DNA of 64,000 nucleotides, taken from Gudongella sp964575895. Lineage in GTDB: Bacteria; Bacillota; Clostridia; Tissierellales; Tissierellaceae. This document shows, piece by piece, positions 7,981-17,652 of the stretch. The DNA is taken from contig CAZNTE010000008.1 in NCBI GenBank assembly GCA_964575895.1, positions 1-64,000 on the forward strand. Reading direction: 5' to 3'. The first letter of the stretch is position 1, and every line of letters starts with the position of its first letter. Both the position numbers and the translations under genes were made by a program. The notes below the pieces were generated by a model. It was not told the DNA's origin and ran no database searches. It saw nothing but the letters and a program-made list of their open reading frames with translations.

Positions 7981-9189
7981 ATGGGTTTGATTAAAGCAAT
8001 AGGAAGCGCAATAGGGGGCTCGTTGGCAGATCAATGGCTTGAGGTAATTGAGCCAAATAATATGGGAGATAATACTGTATTTACCAGTGGTGTAACCGTA
8101 AGAAGAGATGATAAGAGAAACTCAAATCGTAAGGGAACAGAGGATACTGTTTCAAATGGATCTGTGATTCATGTTTATCCAAATCAGTTTATGATGTTAG
8201 TTGACGGAGGAAAAGTTGTAGATTATACAGCTGAAGAAGGATACTACAAGGTTGATAATTCAAGCTTACCATCACTATTTAATGGAACTTTTAAGGATGC
8301 GTTAAAAGAGTCCTTCTCACGTATTAAATATGGTGGGGTCACGCCTTCAAAACAGAAGGTCTATTACATTAATCTTCAAGAAATTAAAGGAATTAAGTTT
8401 GGGACACCCAATCCTTTGAATTATTTTGATAACTTCTATAATTCAGAGTTGTTCTTACGTACTCATGGAACTTATTCTATAAAAATAACAGACCCTTTGT
8501 TATTCTTTATTGAAGCCATTCCTAAGAATGAGGATAGAGTTGAGATACAGGATATAAATGAGCAATACCTATCAGAGTTCCTAGAAGCCCTTCAGGCAGC
8601 TATGAATAGAATGTCTGTGGATGGAATAAGAATCTCCCATGTGCCTTCAAGGGGAGGAGAACTTAGTGAATATATGTCTACTATTCTTGATGAAGAGTGG
8701 AAGAGACAAAGAGGAATGGAAGTTCAGTCAGTTGGTATTGCAAGTATTTCTTATGATGATGAATCTAAGGAATTAATCAACATGAGAAACAAGGGTGCTA
8801 TGCTGGGAGATCCCAGTATTAGAGAAGGATTTGTTCAAGGTTCTATTGCCAGAGGTATTGAAGCTGCAGGTTCCAATGAAGGTGGAAGTGCCCAGGCATT
8901 TATGGGAGTCGGAATGGGATTGCAAGGTTCTGGAGGGTTTATGGCTGCTGCTAGCCAAACAAATCAGAAACAGATGGAACAGCAAGCTAATAATGAGCAA
9001 AAAAGTGATTCAAAGGATAAAAAACAAGCAGGAGAGTGGTTCTGTCCAGAGTGTGGAACAAAGAATTCTGGTAAATTCTGTACTGAATGTGGTACAAAGA
9101 AGCCTGAGGGAGCAAAATGTTCCAGCTGTGGCTATGAAGCTCCAGGAGCAGCACCTAACTTCTGCCCAGAATGTGGGAATAAATTTTAG
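7981..9189 (+). CDS. SPFH-domain protein with C-terminal zinc ribbons (YdjI-like)
   Basis: The protein has 402 residues. It begins with GLIKAIGSAIGGSLADQW and continues with an SPFH/virion-core-like domain (about 40-270), typical of Bacillus YdjI relatives. A glycine/methionine-rich linker follows (about 290-325), then a charged region, then C-terminal double zinc ribbons with CPECG, CTECG, CSSCG and CPECG pairs (about 357-402). SPFH proteins form membrane scaffolds or rings. It is the first gene of an operon with a zinc-ribbon membrane protein, a TPM-domain protein and a further membrane protein, similar to ydjG-ydjH-ydjI of Bacillus, a locus linked to membrane stress and phage shock. AGGAGGG lies 6 nt before the ATG. 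Confidence 0.8.
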   Translation: MGLIKAIGSAIGGSLADQWLEVIEPNNMGDNTVFTSGVTVRRDDKRNSNRKGTEDTVSNGSVIHVYPNQFMMLVDGGKVVDYTAEEGYYKVDNSSLPSLFNGTFKDALKESFSRIKYGGVTPSKQKVYYINLQEIKGIKFGTPNPLNYFDNFYNSELFLRTHGTYSIKITDPLLFFIEAIPKNEDRVEIQDINEQYLSEFLEALQAAMNRMSVDGIRISHVPSRGGELSEYMSTILDEEWKRQRGMEVQSVGIASISYDDESKELINMRNKGAMLGDPSIREGFVQGSIARGIEAAGSNEGGSAQAFMGVGMGLQGSGGFMAAASQTNQKQMEQQANNEQKSDSKDKKQAGEWFCPECGTKNSGKFCTECGTKKPEGAKCSSCGYEAPGAAPNFCPECGNKF

Positions 9190-9205
9190 ATGATGGAGGT
9201 TGATT

Positions 9206-10240
9206 ATGTCTACCACCAGTTTTAAGTGCAATAGCTGTGGTGCTGGAATAGAATTTAGTCCAGACCATGGAAAGTTTAAATGCGAGTATTGTTTAAGTGA
9301 ATTTACAGAGGAAGAATTAATAAGAGGACCTAAGCCTGATTTAGGTCCTAATCCTGATGAGATTAAGGATCATATAAAAACATATCATTGCAATAGCTGC
9401 GGAGCTGATGTAGTAACTGAGGAAACTACAACTGCTACATTTTGCTATTATTGCCACAATCCAGTAATTTTAACTGACAAATTAAAAGGTGAATTTCTAC
9501 CACAAAAGATAATACCTTTTAAGATTAGCAAGGAAAAGGCCAAGGAACAATTTATTGGTTGGGCTGGAAGAAAGAAATTTGTACCAAAAGATTTCACCAG
9601 CTCTTCTCAATTGGAAAAGATAACTGGAGTATATTTACCCTATTGGAGAGTTGAGGCAAACGCAAGGATTGACTATGTAGGTGAAGGCAGAAATATAAGG
9701 ACTTGGAGAGTTGGCAATACAGAATACACAGAGACTAAGAAGTTTGAAATTGTAAGAAAGGGAAATTTTGAACTGAACAATGTGGGAGAAGTAGGTTTTG
9801 ATAAAATAGAAAAGGCCCTATTAAATGGAATTGGCCCTTATAATGAAGATGAATCTATTCCCTTTTCAATGGGATATCTGTCAGGTTTTTATGCAGAGCA
9901 GTACAATATTCCACGTGAAGAAGTGGAACCATTTATTAAAAGAGATCTAGAGAAGTACTTTGGATATTTGCTAAGTGAAGTAACTTCAGGTTATGAACAA
10001 GTTAGGGAAATTAAAAATGATATGGAATTAAACTATAAGAATTGGTATTTTTCACTCTTGCCTGCTTGGATACTGACCTATAAGTATAAGGGAAAAACTT
10101 ATGTTTATGCAGTAAATGGTCAGAATGGAAAATCATTTGGAGAATTGCCACTTAGTCAGAAGAGATTATTTTCAACTACTGGAATCATATCAGGAGTTGC
10201 TATGTTGATTCTAATTCTAGGGGGTTGGTTCATATGGTAA
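9206..10240 (+). CDS. zinc-ribbon membrane protein (YdjG-like)
   Basis: The protein has 344 residues. Two zinc fingers lie at the N terminus, FKCNSCGAG...FKCEYC and YHCNSCGAD...FCYYC (about 7-35 and 55-85). A soluble domain with the motif GVYLPYWRVEANARIDY follows. A single hydrophobic helix (GIISGVAMLILILGGWFI) ends the protein. The TTG at 9200 is in frame, but the ATG at 9206 has TGGAGG 6 nt upstream and is preferred. It lies 16 nt after the SPFH gene and overlaps the start of the TPM gene. It probably forms a membrane-associated complex with its neighbours; function otherwise unknown. Confidence 0.75.
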   Translation: MSTTSFKCNSCGAGIEFSPDHGKFKCEYCLSEFTEEELIRGPKPDLGPNPDEIKDHIKTYHCNSCGADVVTEETTTATFCYYCHNPVILTDKLKGEFLPQKIIPFKISKEKAKEQFIGWAGRKKFVPKDFTSSSQLEKITGVYLPYWRVEANARIDYVGEGRNIRTWRVGNTEYTETKKFEIVRKGNFELNNVGEVGFDKIEKALLNGIGPYNEDESIPFSMGYLSGFYAEQYNIPREEVEPFIKRDLEKYFGYLLSEVTSGYEQVREIKNDMELNYKNWYFSLLPAWILTYKYKGKTYVYAVNGQNGKSFGELPLSQKRLFSTTGIISGVAMLILILGGWFIW

Positions 10241-11052
10241 CTAAGAAAATAATTTCATTATTACTAACTCTAATTTTTATTGCTCTTCCCAGCCTTATCA
10301 TAGCAGAAAAAATGATGGTTGTAGATGATGCTGCTCTATTTACAGCTTCTGAGATGGAGGATCTGGAGAATAAACTACTAAGTCTATCAGATGAGTATAA
10401 TATGGATATAGTAGTTGTTACAGCTTTGTTTACTGATGGGAAAACCGCCACAGAGTATGCAGATGATTACTTTGTTTATGAAGGATATGGAAGGGGCGAT
10501 GACTACTCTGGGATTCTATTTCTAATTGATATGGACAACAGAGAGGTTGCAATTTCAACTTCTGGTCAGGGGATCAGGTATTTGACCGATGAAAGAATAG
10601 AGAATATATTAGATCAAGTATTTGACTCTGGCTTAACCAGAGAGGACTTTTATTCAGCAACTATGGGTTTCTACGAGACTACATCATATTATCTTTCTCA
10701 GGGTATACCCTCAGATCAACATACAGTTGAGGGTGAATATAAACCACCTAATAGGGTTTCTCTTGTGGATCTTCTCATAAGTTTAGCAGGTTCCTTGGGT
10801 TTAGGTGGATTATTTCAAGGATCTGTTAGAAGTCAGTACAAGTTTAAAAACCCTGGCAATCCATTTTCATACAAGGCAAATAGTATAGTTAATATAGCAA
10901 GTCAAAATGATAAATTGTTAGATAGTATAGTTACCACCAGAAATATTCCAAGAACACCACCTCCAGGATCTGGTTCAAGTGGTGGGGGTAGAAGTAGTGT
11001 TCACAGAGGTTCCAGTGGAAGAATGCATGGAGGTGGCAGTAGGAAGTTTTAA
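10234..11052 (+). CDS. TPM-domain protein with signal peptide (YdjH/YgcG-like)
   Basis: The protein has 272 residues. An N-terminal signal/anchor (IISLLLTLIFIALPSLIIA) precedes a TPM (YgcG) domain (about 25-160) with VVDDAALFTASEMEDLE, YADDYF and YSGILFLIDMDNREVAISTSG. The C-terminal tail is Gly/Ser/Arg-rich (SGGGRSS, HGGGSRKF). TPM domains are implicated in membrane protein maintenance. A TTG at 10225 is in frame, but AGGGGG sits 9 nt before the ATG at 10234, so that start is chosen. The gene overlaps the previous gene by 7 nt and is followed 14 nt later by another membrane-protein gene of the operon. Confidence 0.8.
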   Translation: MVTKKIISLLLTLIFIALPSLIIAEKMMVVDDAALFTASEMEDLENKLLSLSDEYNMDIVVVTALFTDGKTATEYADDYFVYEGYGRGDDYSGILFLIDMDNREVAISTSGQGIRYLTDERIENILDQVFDSGLTREDFYSATMGFYETTSYYLSQGIPSDQHTVEGEYKPPNRVSLVDLLISLAGSLGLGGLFQGSVRSQYKFKNPGNPFSYKANSIVNIASQNDKLLDSIVTTRNIPRTPPPGSGSSGGGRSSVHRGSSGRMHGGGSRKF

Positions 11053-11066
11053 ATAGGAGGAGAATT

Positions 11067-12755
11067 TTGACACAAGAAAAAAGTATATTAAACAGAATAA
11101 AGAGGTTTAAATGGCAGTATATTCTCCTTGGATTAGTAATAGTTTTACTTTTAATTTATGGAGTTATGGAAAATGAGATTCATATGAGACAACCATCAGA
11201 AGATTGGTCCATAGGAGTTACCATAGAGGAAGAAATTGCACAGGATTATAGGATGTTCTCCATAATACAAAACAAGGAAACTTTGGGGTTTGCATACGCT
11301 TATGCATCTGATGAGGGGATATTCCTTAGAGAAATCAATAAATTAGGTGAATTGCAAAGGGAGCTTTCATTTGATCTACCTAGCATTAGAGTTATGGTTT
11401 TAAAACTTGATGATTATGGGGGATCTTACCATGTGTATTATAGTGATAGAAAGCAGTTGTATAAAAGAACTGTAGACAAAGTATCCTTAAATTTAAGTGA
11501 TGAGATTCTAGTATCGAATTACTCTGAACAGTTTGATGTTAAGGATGGTATTGTAGTAACCAGTGATGACCAACTACTTCAAGTTATTAAGGAAGATGAA
11601 ATCATAAAGGAAATATCAGGTTTTGATGATGTAAAAAAACTACTGATAAAGAGTTATGAAGGTAATCACTATTTCACATATAACACAGTTATTGGAGGGT
11701 TTTTAGGTTTAATTAATGGGGAAGAGATCACCACAAAGATGATTCAAAACCCAAAAGAACAAAACGATTTTGGTTACTTTGCAGATATACATGTAGATGA
11801 AGAGAACTTAGTTCTAATTTCAAACAAGATATATCTTGCATCCACTAATCCTAATCTTATGAGAATCTACTATGCGGATAAGAATGAGCTTACTCCCCAC
11901 AAGGAGTTTAACTTCTACCACAGTAGAACTACTCTAGACCCTAAAATTGTAAGCGTAGAAGAAGACACCATCAAGTATATATTGGGAGTACAACAAACTT
12001 TGGATCTTTATGATGATCTAGAGAAAAAATTTAGCTGGATCCAAAGAGGTAAGTATACAAATGTATCATTGTATACTAGAGAAGGGGATAAGTTAATTGA
12101 CAATACAAGACTGACAATAACAAGAAGATACCCTATGGGATATGATTACTTTAATGGGATAGAGGATGGAATATTCGTCTGGAGTGATAGTTCTGGAGAC
12201 TTTGGAGAGTTAAATATTGCTGGAGTTGGTAATGAATGGATACAACATGGTAGGGCTAACCATGATGTTAGGATATTTGAACTAGGTCAGACTATAGTAG
12301 TTGGAACAGTGAGTGCTGCAATTTGGGGAACAGTTTTCCACCTATTTAGGATCATTCCCTACTGGTATATATTCTTAGCATATTTAATACTTAGTCTAAT
12401 TATGTATAAGGTAGTTAAAGGTGATGAGAATAAAAAGTGGAAGTGGACATTTTTTGGCTTTGTTATAATATCATTAGTTCTAAAGACATATATTACAGCA
12501 ATAGATAACTACGATCTGGTAATTTATGAGAATGTATATCCCATGATATTTGGAAGTAATACCTACTTGCTATTAGCATCTGTATTATCAACAGTTTTTG
12601 CTTACATCATATATTTAATATGGGAAAGAGACTACTCTCATTCCAGTAAATTGTTGAAACTTAGTTTCTTTATTGGGGTAGATTATGTATTGTATTTACT
12701 ATCAGTTATCATATATATGACTACTGCCATGTTAGTAAATAGTTCACTATTATAA
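11067..12755 (+). CDS. membrane protein of unknown function
   Basis: I do not recognise this 562-residue protein. It has one N-terminal hydrophobic helix (YILLGLVIVLLLIYGV, about 16-32), then about 380 mostly polar residues with many short beta-strand-like segments that could form a propeller-like extracytoplasmic domain. Four to five C-terminal hydrophobic helices follow (from about 410 to the end). The start is TTG, with AGGAGGAG 5 nt upstream. It lies 14 nt after the TPM gene and 9 nt before the rhodanese gene, so it belongs to the SPFH/TPM operon and may sense or act at the membrane with those proteins. Confidence 0.65.
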   Translation: MTQEKSILNRIKRFKWQYILLGLVIVLLLIYGVMENEIHMRQPSEDWSIGVTIEEEIAQDYRMFSIIQNKETLGFAYAYASDEGIFLREINKLGELQRELSFDLPSIRVMVLKLDDYGGSYHVYYSDRKQLYKRTVDKVSLNLSDEILVSNYSEQFDVKDGIVVTSDDQLLQVIKEDEIIKEISGFDDVKKLLIKSYEGNHYFTYNTVIGGFLGLINGEEITTKMIQNPKEQNDFGYFADIHVDEENLVLISNKIYLASTNPNLMRIYYADKNELTPHKEFNFYHSRTTLDPKIVSVEEDTIKYILGVQQTLDLYDDLEKKFSWIQRGKYTNVSLYTREGDKLIDNTRLTITRRYPMGYDYFNGIEDGIFVWSDSSGDFGELNIAGVGNEWIQHGRANHDVRIFELGQTIVVGTVSAAIWGTVFHLFRIIPYWYIFLAYLILSLIMYKVVKGDENKKWKWTFFGFVIISLVLKTYITAIDNYDLVIYENVYPMIFGSNTYLLLASVLSTVFAYIIYLIWERDYSHSSKLLKLSFFIGVDYVLYLLSVIIYMTTAMLVNSSLL

Positions 12756-12764
12756 GAGGTGATT

Positions 12765-13598
12765 ATGTTGAAAAATTTAGTAGATGTTCATTGGTTAAAG
12801 TCTAAGATTGATGCCAAAGATTTAATAATTCTTGATTCCAGATCACAGTTGGGAAGCCAAGATTATGGTATAGAAGAATACAATAAAGGCCATATTCCAA
12901 ATGCAATTTTTGTATCTGTGGAAGATGTTTTGACAGGAAGTGTTCAAAAACATGGAGGTAGACATCCTCTACCAGATATGAGTGCCTTTGTTAAGGATAT
13001 GGAAAGAATGGGAGTAGATGATTCATCAGTTGTTGTTGTTTATGATGATGGCGATTTAGCCATGGGTGGAAGATTATGGTGGATGCTAAAATACATTGGG
13101 AAAAAGGAGGTATACCTTTTAGCTGGTGGAATTGATGCTTGGAAGAAAGCTGGTTTTGAGGTTGATACTATAAATAGAAGTCCCAAGGAAAAGGGTAGTC
13201 TTACAATTGAGATAAATGAAAGTATAATTACTACAATAGATGAGGTTAAAACCAACCAATATAGGGAAGATGCAATAATAGTAGACTCTAGAACAGAGGA
13301 TAGGTACAGGGGAGAAATAGAGCCAATCGATAGAGTTCCTGGCCATATTCCAAATTCTAAGAATTATCCATGGACTATATTGACACAGGATAATATGGTT
13401 AGAGATGTTGAATTTTTAAAGGACCATTTTAAAGGATTAGAAAAATATGAGAAGATAATAGTCCATTGTGGATCAGGCATAACAGGAACTGTAAACTTTA
13501 TTTTCATTGAAGAGGTAGGCTTAAAGCCCATTCTCTATGTGGGTGGTTACAGTGATTGGATTAGTTATGATGAAAATGAAATAGTTAAGGAAGTATAA
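12765..13598 (+). CDS. sulfurtransferase with two rhodanese domains
   Basis: The protein has 277 residues, the usual length of thiosulfate/3-mercaptopyruvate sulfurtransferases. The N-terminal rhodanese domain is inactive (VYDDGDLAMGGRLWW takes the place of the catalytic loop). The C-terminal domain has the active loop VHCGSGITGT with the persulfide-forming Cys. GHIPNA and GHIPNSKNYPW are the family's CH2A-like motifs. The CGSGITG loop is nearer 3-mercaptopyruvate sulfurtransferase (CGSGVTA) than classical rhodanese, but the substrate cannot be fixed. GTG 12759 is in frame; ATG 12765 with AGAGGTGAT upstream is preferred. It is the last gene of the operon before a terminator. Confidence 0.85.
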   Translation: MLKNLVDVHWLKSKIDAKDLIILDSRSQLGSQDYGIEEYNKGHIPNAIFVSVEDVLTGSVQKHGGRHPLPDMSAFVKDMERMGVDDSSVVVVYDDGDLAMGGRLWWMLKYIGKKEVYLLAGGIDAWKKAGFEVDTINRSPKEKGSLTIEINESIITTIDEVKTNQYREDAIIVDSRTEDRYRGEIEPIDRVPGHIPNSKNYPWTILTQDNMVRDVEFLKDHFKGLEKYEKIIVHCGSGITGTVNFIFIEEVGLKPILYVGGYSDWISYDENEIVKEV

Positions 13599-13628
13599 TA
13601 AGGATCTTTAAGGTCCTTATTTTTTGTA
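13597..13628 (+). terminator. terminator after the sulfurtransferase gene
   Basis: AAGGATC pairs with GGTCCTT (one G.U) around TTTAA, followed by ATTTTTTG. Confidence 0.8.
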
Positions 13629-13675
13629 TCTAATTAATGTTTACATACCATGGTATATGGGGTATCATTTAGGTA

Positions 13676-13693
13676 TGTACAAACGGTTGCACA
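13676..13693. promoter_or_regulatory. LacI/GalR-type operator upstream of malQ
   Basis: TGTACAAACGGTTGCACA is an imperfect palindrome with a central CG, typical of LacI-family operators. A related site lies before the maltodextrin-binding protein gene (17653-17667). A LacI-family gene closes this cluster (23680-24711). It differs from the CcpA cre consensus at two positions, so the local regulator is the better candidate. Confidence 0.5.
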
Positions 13694-13718
13694 AAGTAGA
13701 TTGAAAGTTGGTGTAATA

Positions 13719-15200
13719 ATGAAAAAAAGGGTCAGCGGTATTTTAATGCCTATATCAGCATTGCCTGGTAATTATGGAATAGGTGACTTTGGTAAAGGTG
13801 CTTATGACTTTGTGGATTTTATGGAGAAGTCTGGTCAGAAGAATTGGCAAATATTACCCTTAGGTATTACAGGATACGGGGACTCACCTTATCAAAGTTT
13901 TTCAGCCTATGCTGGAAATCCATACTTTATTGACTTAAGGGAATTTATAGAAAAATCCTATTTAACTGAGGATGACATAAGGGAGATTGACTTAGGTCAG
14001 GATAATAATTGGGTAGATTATGAAAAACTATATTTTAATAAATATCCATTACTAAGGAAAGCTTTTGAAAGAGCATATGAAGATATAAGAGGAGATCTAG
14101 AGGATTATTATCTTAGAAACAATCCATGGCTAAGAGAGTTTGTATTGTTTATGGCAATCAAGGAACAAAACCAAGGTAAATCCTGGTTATTGTGGGATGA
14201 TAAATACAAGAATTATAATAGCGAAGAAGTCAATATTTTTGAAAGAGAAAATAAGAAGACAATAGACTTTTGGGTTTTTACACAGTATTACTTCCAAAAA
14301 CAGTGGTTAAAGCTAAAAGAATACGCAAATTCTAAAGATATTAAGATCATAGGGGATTTGCCAATATATGTTTCTGAAGATAGTTCTGATGTGTGGGCTC
14401 ATCCTGAGTATTTTAAACTAGATGAGGATTTTGTTCCCATTACAGTTGCTGGAGTCCCACCAGATTATTTTACGGCAACAGGACAACTTTGGGGGAATCC
14501 AATTTATGATTGGGATGTATTAGATGAAAGAGGTTATGATTTTTGGATTAAGCGTGTAGAACACAGTTTTAACATCTATGATATCCTGAGGATAGATCAT
14601 TTTAGAGGCTTTGAAGCCTATTGGGAAGTTCCATATGGATCAGAGAATGCTGTTAATGGAAGATGGGTAAAAGGTCCTGGTTTAAAATTATTCACTGCCA
14701 TAAAAGAAGCCCTGGGAGACTTGGATATAATTGCAGAAGACCTTGGATTCCAAACCCCTGAAGTAGTACAACTAATTGAAGACACTGGATTTCCTGGGAT
14801 GAAGATACTTCAATTTGCATTTGATCCAAACGGAGACAGTGATTACTTGCCTCATAATCACAACAGAAATTCAATTATTTATACTGGGACCCATGATAAT
14901 AAGACTGTAAGGGATTGGTATGAAACTGCACCTGAAGAGGAGTTGAAGTTTGCAGTCAAGTACCTTAAACTAGATGAAGTTGAAGGCTATTCATGGGGTT
15001 TAATAAGAGGAGCATGGAGTTCAAATGCATATTTAGCAATAGCCCAGATTCAGGACTTTTTAGATCTAGGTGAAGAAGGAAGGATGAATACTCCATCTAC
15101 ATTAGGCAACAACTGGACATGGAGAGTAGATAAGGATACTATAAATGATGATTTGTCCAATAGGATTAAAGAATTAACCCTATTGTATAGGAGGGGATAG
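13719..15200 (+). CDS. malQ: 4-alpha-glucanotransferase (amylomaltase)
   Basis: The protein has 493 residues and belongs to GH77. Recognisable parts are the N-terminal RVSGILMPISALPGNYGIGDFG, GDLPIYVSEDSSDVWAHPE, VAGVPPDYFTATGQLWGNPIYDW, LRIDHFRGFEAYW (with the catalytic Asp nucleophile), IAEDLGFQTPEV (the acid/base Glu region) and YTGTHDNKTVRDWY. It transfers alpha-1,4-glucan segments between maltodextrins and releases glucose, feeding the phosphorylase encoded next. The open frame begins at 13650, but family alignment places the start at ATG 13719; its ribosome site is weak (AAAGTTGGTG). The LacI-type operator lies 25 nt upstream. The next gene starts 1 nt after the stop. Confidence 0.95.
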   Translation: MKKRVSGILMPISALPGNYGIGDFGKGAYDFVDFMEKSGQKNWQILPLGITGYGDSPYQSFSAYAGNPYFIDLREFIEKSYLTEDDIREIDLGQDNNWVDYEKLYFNKYPLLRKAFERAYEDIRGDLEDYYLRNNPWLREFVLFMAIKEQNQGKSWLLWDDKYKNYNSEEVNIFERENKKTIDFWVFTQYYFQKQWLKLKEYANSKDIKIIGDLPIYVSEDSSDVWAHPEYFKLDEDFVPITVAGVPPDYFTATGQLWGNPIYDWDVLDERGYDFWIKRVEHSFNIYDILRIDHFRGFEAYWEVPYGSENAVNGRWVKGPGLKLFTAIKEALGDLDIIAEDLGFQTPEVVQLIEDTGFPGMKILQFAFDPNGDSDYLPHNHNRNSIIYTGTHDNKTVRDWYETAPEEELKFAVKYLKLDEVEGYSWGLIRGAWSSNAYLAIAQIQDFLDLGEEGRMNTPSTLGNNWTWRVDKDTINDDLSNRIKELTLLYRRG

Positions 15201-15201
15201 A

Positions 15202-17568
15202 TTGATTAATCACGAAGATATGAAAGAACGAATTAACCTTTATGCCATGACAACTTTTGGCGGAGACTTTAATTCACTAGAGGATAGTGAAAAGTACGTG
15301 GTAGTATCCAAAGCCTTAATGGAGACTGTATTACCTGTATGGGAAGACTCAAAGAGTAAGATAAGGGACAAGAAAAGAGCCTTTTACCTCTCTTCTGAAT
15401 ATTTGATGGGTAGGTTTTTGACTAATAATCTTATAAATATGGGAACCAAGGAGGAAGTAGTTCAGATACTTAGAGACATTGGAGTAGACTATAATGAGGT
15501 TGAAGAATCTGAAGAAGATCCAGCCTTGGGCAATGGAGGATTAGGCAGACTGGCTGCCTGCTTTTTAGACTCAGCAGCAACCATAGGTTACCCTCTAGAT
15601 GGATATGGTATACGTTATGATTTTGGATTGTTTAAACAAAAATTTGAAGACGGAAACCAAGTTGAAGTTGCTGATAATTGGACAAAATATGGTGACCCAT
15701 GGGGAATTAGAAAAGTAGGGGAAATCGTACTTGTAAAGTTTAGAGATAGTACTGTTAAGGCAGTGCCCTATGATTACCCGGTTATTGGATACAATCACAA
15801 GCTGATAAATACCTTAAGACTCTGGAAGGCAGAGTCTTTAGAAGAGTTTGATTTTAGAGCATTCAATAACCAGAATTATGATTTAGCTGTTAAGGAGAAA
15901 AATGATGCAGAAAATATTGCTAAGGTCCTCTATCCAAACGATTCCTATGAAGAAGGTAAGAAGTTAAGACTTAAGCAACAGTATTTCTTTGTTTCAGCGT
16001 CATTACAAGATATAATAAGAAATTACAAAAAAGATGGAAAAGATCTAAAAGATCTTTACAAAGACAACACTATACAACTAAATGATACACATCCAGCTGT
16101 GGCAATACCAGAGTTAATTAGACTATTAGCAAATGTTGAAGGTTTAACATGGGAGGAAGCTTTTAGTATTGGAAGGAAGACATTTGGTTACACTAACCAC
16201 ACCCTTCTTGCTGAAGCTTTAGAACAGTGGCCAATTAGATACTATGACGAACTTTTGCCAGAAATATATGAGATAATTCAAAAGATCAATGGTATGCTGA
16301 TTCAAGAACTAAAGTATAAAGGCATACCTGATCACGAGCTATACAAATATGAGATTATACACAATGGAAATATAAGAATGGCATTTATGTCAATATTTGG
16401 TTCAAAGTCTGTTAATGGAGTTGCAAGATTACACACGGATCTTTTAATAAATCATGAGTTAAAGGATTGGTATCAACTTTATCCAGAAAAATTCAACAAT
16501 AAGACAAATGGTATAACTCAGAGAAGATGGCTTTTACAATCAAATCCGGAGTTGTCTGACTTATTAACGAACCTACTAGGTTCTGATGAGTGGATAACTG
16601 ATCTATCAAAGTTAAAGGAATTGGAGAAGTACGCTAGTGATGAAAAAGTTCTGGATGAGTTTTTAAAGATAAAACATATTAAGAAGGAACAGTTGTCTAA
16701 TTATATAAAGGAAGTGGAAGGATTAGAACTCAATCCAGATTCACTATTTGATATTCAGATTAAGAGACTTCATGAATATAAGAGGCAATTATTAAATGCC
16801 TTCCACATAATGCATCTTTACTTTAAAATTAAGGATAATCCAGAAATGGATATTATTCCAAAGACATTTATATTTGGTGCAAAATCCGCTCCTGGTTATG
16901 TAAGGGCTAAGGGGATTATTAAATACATTAATGATATAGCGAACTTAGTGAATAATGACGAGAGTGTTAATAAAAAACTAAGGGTAGTATTTGTACAGAA
17001 CTATAGAGTTTCCTATGCTGAAAAACTATTTCCAGCTGCTGATATATCAGAACAGATTTCAACTGCAGGAAAAGAAGCTTCTGGAACTGGTAATATGAAG
17101 TTTATGCTAAATGGTGTTCCAACACTGGGAACATATGATGGAGCAAATATTGAAATTGTTGAAGAGTCTGGCGAAGAAAACAACTTTATTTTTGGACTTA
17201 GGGTTGAAGATATTCAAAGGATCCAGCATAGTTACAATCCAAAAGAAATCTATGAGAAAAATCCTGAAATAAAAAGAGTTGTTGATACACTTATAGATGG
17301 AACCTTCAAGGACGAGACTGGCGTATATAAAGAGCTGTATAATTCACTTATATATGGAGCAGATTGGCATAGAGCAGACAACTATTTCTTGTTAGCTGAC
17401 TTTGATGAATATAAGAAAGCCCATGAGAAAGTAGACCAAAGTTTTAGGGATAAATATAATTGGGCAAGAAAATGTTGGTTAAATCTTACAAATTCGGGTA
17501 AATTTAGTTCAGATAGAACTATTGACCAATATGCTAGAGAAATTTGGGGTATTAGTAAAATTGATTAG
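15202..17568 (+). CDS. glgP: glycogen/maltodextrin phosphorylase
   Basis: The protein has 788 residues (GT35), normal for bacterial alpha-glucan phosphorylases. Motifs include LSSEYLMGRFLTNNL, EDPALGNGGLGRLAACF, IQLNDTHPAVAIPELIR, GITQRRWLLQSNP, IKRLHEYKRQLLN and STAGKEASGTGNMKFMLNG, whose lysine (about residue 633) binds pyridoxal phosphate. It releases glucose-1-phosphate from alpha-1,4-glucans. The start is TTG at 15202 with GGAGGGGA upstream, immediately after malQ, so the two are translationally close and co-transcribed. Malto-oligosaccharide rather than glycogen may be the main substrate given the transporter downstream; I cannot distinguish glgP from malP by sequence. Confidence 0.95.
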   Translation: MINHEDMKERINLYAMTTFGGDFNSLEDSEKYVVVSKALMETVLPVWEDSKSKIRDKKRAFYLSSEYLMGRFLTNNLINMGTKEEVVQILRDIGVDYNEVEESEEDPALGNGGLGRLAACFLDSAATIGYPLDGYGIRYDFGLFKQKFEDGNQVEVADNWTKYGDPWGIRKVGEIVLVKFRDSTVKAVPYDYPVIGYNHKLINTLRLWKAESLEEFDFRAFNNQNYDLAVKEKNDAENIAKVLYPNDSYEEGKKLRLKQQYFFVSASLQDIIRNYKKDGKDLKDLYKDNTIQLNDTHPAVAIPELIRLLANVEGLTWEEAFSIGRKTFGYTNHTLLAEALEQWPIRYYDELLPEIYEIIQKINGMLIQELKYKGIPDHELYKYEIIHNGNIRMAFMSIFGSKSVNGVARLHTDLLINHELKDWYQLYPEKFNNKTNGITQRRWLLQSNPELSDLLTNLLGSDEWITDLSKLKELEKYASDEKVLDEFLKIKHIKKEQLSNYIKEVEGLELNPDSLFDIQIKRLHEYKRQLLNAFHIMHLYFKIKDNPEMDIIPKTFIFGAKSAPGYVRAKGIIKYINDIANLVNNDESVNKKLRVVFVQNYRVSYAEKLFPAADISEQISTAGKEASGTGNMKFMLNGVPTLGTYDGANIEIVEESGEENNFIFGLRVEDIQRIQHSYNPKEIYEKNPEIKRVVDTLIDGTFKDETGVYKELYNSLIYGADWHRADNYFLLADFDEYKKAHEKVDQSFRDKYNWARKCWLNLTNSGKFSSDRTIDQYAREIWGISKID

Positions 17569-17575
17569 TAACCAG

Positions 17576-17600
17576 AGGGGCTAAAACCCCTTTGGAGTAA
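17576..17600 (+). terminator. hairpin after the phosphorylase gene
   Basis: CCAGAGGGG pairs with CCCCTTTGG around CTAAAAC (one G.U), followed only by AGTAATTTT. The weak T run makes partial termination likely. Confidence 0.5.
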
Positions 17601-17652
17601 TTTTAGAATTTATGTTGTTTTTAAACAATTTAAATTATATTTTTTGCAGTTA

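Noticed and set aside
8795..9193. 132-residue ORF in another frame within the SPFH gene
   Set aside because: It is a frame shadow of the Gly/Met-rich and zinc-ribbon region of the SPFH protein.
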